Origin: JBBSOK01 sp038259825
Lineage (GTDB): Bacteria; Bacteroidota; Bacteroidia; Flavobacteriales; Flavobacteriaceae
Length of the DNA stretch: 8,269 nucleotides
Direction of reading: 5' to 3'
NCBI GenBank assembly: GCA_038259825.1
Contig: JBBSOK010000119.1
Coordinates: forward strand, 1-8,269
This document shows, in pieces, positions 7,401 through 8,269 of the stretch. Each line of letters starts with the position of its first letter. Position 1 is the first letter of the stretch. Under the pieces are notes generated by a model that was not told the origin of the DNA, did not search any database, and saw only the letters and a list, made by a program, of their open reading frames with translations. Made by a program: the position numbers and the translations under genes.

Positions 7401-7445
7401 GTTAAGAAAAAAGTTGACGAAAGCTTAGAGCCTCAAAAGGCCTAA
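4404..7445 (+). CDS. secDF: Protein translocase subunit SecDF (SecD-SecF fusion)
   Basis: Inner-membrane RND-type protein that uses the proton gradient to help pull preproteins through SecYEG. At 1013 residues it joins SecD and SecF in one chain, as is usual in Bacteroidota. SecD half: TM1 (about 5-25), GLDLKGG (84-90), a large periplasmic region ending in DLANVLRAGKLPA and GPTLG, then five membrane helices (about 510-660) with GMSVDANVLIFER (Asp576). SecF half, from about residue 680: a membrane helix, DFVGGRTYTVRF (718-729), a periplasmic domain, and five helices with GYSLNDTVIVFDR (Asp903) and Arg937 in LGRTLNTS. Asp576, Asp903 and Arg937 correspond to the proton-pathway residues Asp340, Asp637 and Arg671 of Thermus SecDF; the 34-residue spacing of the last two is identical. 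Residues 267-313 form a Ser/Thr/acid-rich linker within the periplasmic region. The gene lies 201 nt after the RAGP-ending gene and has its own terminator. Confidence 0.97.
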   Translation: MQNKGLITVFAVLFGLVSLYQLSFTYFANKVEDEAKAFSQSKFSENEPALREAAEAQYLDSVAAQDIFLGIDYTMAKERELNKGLDLKGGINVILEVSVKDILKGLANNTKDPAFNQALANTSELQKDSQNTFIEDFFKAFEAIPGDNRLASPDIFFNKNLEDDIEVNMTNDQVKPVIERKIDESITSAFEVLRKRIDKFGVTQPNIQRLGQSARILVELPGAKDVDRVKNLLQSTAQLEFWDTYKFDDMAGFLQQADAKVAELKKAQGAESTEVVSDSTIVDSTKTEQSDVSKLLGGEEVKDSLAMDDKSSPILSKMVSPGYQGGPILASFRLKDTAQVNSYLRMSQVRNLLSNEMRFAKFVWGLSSPNEALNGEEVTALYALKGNRDNAPQLGGSVVVDARQEYDQVGRVVVGMQMNGRGAKIWEEMTGNAFKSEGQIAIVLDDIVYSAPGVTTGAISGGRSQISGDFDITEGQDLANVLRAGKLPASAEIIQGEVVGPTLGAEAINSGVLSFLLALGLVFLWMIGYYGKAGLFADIALLVNILFIFGVLAGLGAVLTLPGIAGIVLTVGMSVDANVLIFERIKEELAKGKSQKDSIKDGFNNALSSILDANITTALTGIILLVFGTGPIQGFATTLLIGIATSLFTAIFITRLFIDGYGKNGKPLRFSTSVTKNLFTDVHVEFLKKRKAAYIVSAIMIAVSLGSLFTIGLNQGVDFVGGRTYTVRFAKDVNSQEIQDKLITTFGSAEAKTYGGDNQLKVTTKYKVDETGTDVDNEIERMVYETVKSDMPADLTFDQYINDYEGKDVGRMEYYKVSPTIADDIKKDSVWAVLGSLLVVFLYILLRFRRWQFSLGAVAAVFHDVLIVLGVFSLTYKFMPFSMEIDQAFIAAILTVIGYSLNDTVIVFDRIREYFNENLGWPMNRTINEALSSTLGRTLNTSFTTLITLLCMFFFGAESIRGLLFAIIVGIIVGTYSSLFIATPIMYDTVKKKRVEDFAVKKKVDESLEPQKA

Positions 7446-7465
7446 GATTAATCTTTTATAAATTG

Positions 7466-7504
7466 AAAAAACCATCACAGAGAAATTTGTGATGGTTTTT
7501 TTTT
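7466..7504. terminator. Terminator between convergent secDF and the DUF192 gene
   Basis: ACCATCACA (7471-7479) pairs with TGTGATGGT (7488-7496) around an 8-nt loop. Five further A-T pairs (7466-7470 with 7497-7501) extend the stem, and T residues continue to 7504. This is strong for secDF. The A tract at the left base becomes a five-T run on the minus strand, so it may also stop transcription from the DUF192 side. Confidence 0.9.
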
Positions 7505-7547
7505 GAATAATGATTTACAAAAAAATTATCTATTTTAATTATATTTT

Positions 7548-7583
7548 TACCAACTACCAACTACCAACTACCAACTACCAACT
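7548..7583. repeat. Heptamer tandem array 1, unit CAACTAC (about 5 copies)
   Basis: There are four full copies of CAACTAC (7551-7578), flanked by the last three bases of a unit (7548-7550) and the first five of another (7579-7583). The array includes the stop codon and the last two sense codons (Ser, Trp) of the DUF192 gene and continues into its 3' untranslated region. The plus strand contains no G. The unit differs from that of the array at 8091-8167 only by two C/T exchanges, so both fit CAACYAY. Confidence 0.95.
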
Positions 7584-8051
7584 CACCAAATCTCCTTTTT
7601 CCAAGCCCCAAGTATCGGAAAGACCCGCATTAACCTCCAGAACATACTGAGAATTTCCTTCTGCTGGAAGTGAAGTAGGATCAAAAGGTTTTGCATTTTT
7701 TTGAATACTAACTACTTCCTTTTTTGAATTGATAAAAATAATATCTAAAGAAAACTCTGTATTTTTCATATAAAAAGCTCTACTTCCTTCTTCATCAAAA
7801 ATGAAAAGCATCCCTTGATTGTTCGGCATACTATGGCGATACATTAATCCAGTTTCGGTTTGATAATCATCATCCGCAATTTCAATATCTAATTTTGCAA
7901 GGGTAGAATCTGTTTCTTGCTTTTTTAAAATAAGCTCACCTTCTTTTTTGAAAGCTACTTCTTTGGTAAGAGATTTTTGCACGCCTTCTTTTTCTTTGCA
8001 GCCATAAGCGGATAAAATTGCCAAGGAAAGCATTAAAATAATTTTCTTCAT
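7575..8051 (-). CDS. DUF192 family lipoprotein
   Basis: A 158-residue predicted lipoprotein of the DUF192 family, whose biochemical role is not established. Residues 1-17 are a signal peptide (MKKIILMLSLAILSAYG) followed by the lipobox Cys18, so the protein should be lipidated and membrane-anchored. A charged linker (19-54) leads to the DUF192 domain (about 55-158), recognised by GLMYR (68-72), GMLFIF (80-85), FYMKNT (93-98), LDIIFI (102-107), YVLEVNAG, and GLEKGDLVSW at the end. In the FWMKNT-type motif the usual Trp is Tyr. I chose the ATG at 8051 because it gives the most typical lipoprotein start and leaves room for the candidate promoter box at 8073-8080. An ATG at 8069 (adding MKKFSS) and a TTG at 8075 are possible. 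It follows lgt on the same strand, and Lgt would be the enzyme that lipidates it. The stop codon lies inside a tandem repeat. Confidence 0.9.
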   Translation of the reverse strand: MKKIILMLSLAILSAYGCKEKEGVQKSLTKEVAFKKEGELILKKQETDSTLAKLDIEIADDDYQTETGLMYRHSMPNNQGMLFIFDEEGSRAFYMKNTEFSLDIIFINSKKEVVSIQKNAKPFDPTSLPAEGNSQYVLEVNAGLSDTWGLEKGDLVSW

Positions 8052-8072
8052 TGAACTAAATTTTTTCATCTC

Positions 8073-8101
8073 CAAAATTAAATATAAATTTCAACCATCA
8101 A
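8073..8101 (-). promoter_or_regulatory. Candidate promoter of the DUF192 gene using repeat-borne TTG
   Basis: On the minus strand TAATTTTG (8080-8073) matches TAnnTTTG exactly. The heptamer array just upstream contains TTG in every unit; the one at 8101-8099 is 18 nt from the -7 box, an acceptable spacing. Transcription would start near 8066, after the ATG at 8069 and about 15 nt before the ATG at 8051. Confidence 0.35.
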
Positions 8102-8167
8102 CCATCAACCATCAACCATCAACCATCAACCATCAACCATCAACCATCAACCATCAACCATCAACCA
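8091..8167. repeat. Heptamer tandem array 2, unit TCAACCA (11 exact copies)
   Basis: Eleven identical 7-bp units occupy 77 bp with no interruption. The left end is 21 bp upstream of the ATG at 8069; the right end directly abuts the lgt stop codon (8168-8170). The plus strand has no G, so the transcript of the minus-strand genes would carry UGGUUGA repeats with no C and little capacity for Watson-Crick hairpins. Perfect identity suggests recent slippage expansion. Confidence 0.98.
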
Positions 8168-8269
8168 CTATTCAACAATCTTGTTTTCTGATTTTACCAT
8201 AAAGTAAAGTCCAATCAAAACAAATGGAATACTAAGCCATTGTCCTGTTGAAAGTGCATTGCCTAGATC
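8168..8269 (-). CDS. lgt: Prolipoprotein diacylglyceryl transferase, C-terminal end (partial)
   Basis: The last 33 codons of a gene that continues beyond the right edge; the TAG stop is the complement of 8168-8170. The peptide contains STGQWLSIPF followed by a hydrophobic stretch (VLIGLYFM) and a short charged tail ending KIVE. This fits the final membrane helix of Lgt, where a GQxLS-P-F-type sequence precedes the helix and tail. Lgt is an inner-membrane enzyme that transfers diacylglyceryl from phosphatidylglycerol to the lipobox cysteine of prolipoproteins. The neighbouring DUF192 lipoprotein on the same strand, and export gene secDF nearby, agree with the call. Catalytic residues lie outside the window, so the identification rests on this short C-terminus and context. 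Confidence 0.75.
   Translation of the reverse strand, partial: DLGNALSTGQWLSIPFVLIGLYFMVKSENKIVE

Noticed and set aside
8070..8075. TTG at 8075 as the start of the DUF192 protein
   Set aside because: It overlaps the TTGGAG stretch and the -7 box, and two better ATG starts follow in frame at 8069 and 8051.
8091..8167. CRISPR array
   Set aside because: The units are 7 bp, contiguous and without spacers, and no cas gene is present. It is a simple tandem repeat.

Overview
This AT-rich window looks like chromosomal DNA from a member of the Bacteroidota, most likely a Flavobacteriaceae. The grounds are a fused SecD-SecF protein, a short GyrB of 646 residues, promoter-like boxes of the Bacteroidota type (TTG, about 20 nt, TAnnTTTG), and starts without clear Shine-Dalgarno sequences. 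The genus cannot be named from the sequence alone.

Layout, left to right. The 5' end of a secreted-protein gene (minus strand, 1-92) diverges from gyrB (344-2284, plus) across a 251-bp region holding inverted, operator-like sequences. gyrB ends in a strong hairpin terminator. mdh (2485-3411, plus) follows and also ends in a strong terminator. Next is an unrecognised 204-residue membrane-anchored protein (3588-4202, plus), then secDF (4404-7445, plus). No intrinsic terminator is visible between these two. A strong terminator follows secDF, which converges on a minus-strand pair: the C-terminal end of lgt (8168-8269) and then a DUF192 lipoprotein (7575-8051). Each of these two minus-strand genes ends in or against an array of 7-bp tandem repeats.

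How the genes fit together. gyrB and mdh are housekeeping genes, each apparently its own transcription unit. The rest concerns protein export: SecDF drives late steps of Sec translocation, Lgt lipidates exported lipoproteins, and the DUF192 protein is a predicted lipoprotein and so a likely Lgt substrate.

The main discovery candidate is the small gene before secDF. It has an N-terminal signal anchor and ends in Arg-Ala-Gly-Pro-Leu-Ser-stop. RAGP is the core of the SecM translation-arrest sequence of Escherichia coli, which also lies a few residues before the stop codon. A Sec-targeted nascent chain with a terminal arrest motif directly upstream of secDF matches the plan of known secretion monitors (SecM-secA, VemP-secDF2, MifM-yidC2). 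I propose that it is a regulatory nascent chain controlling secDF. This is an inference from motif, topology and position; arrest has not been shown here.
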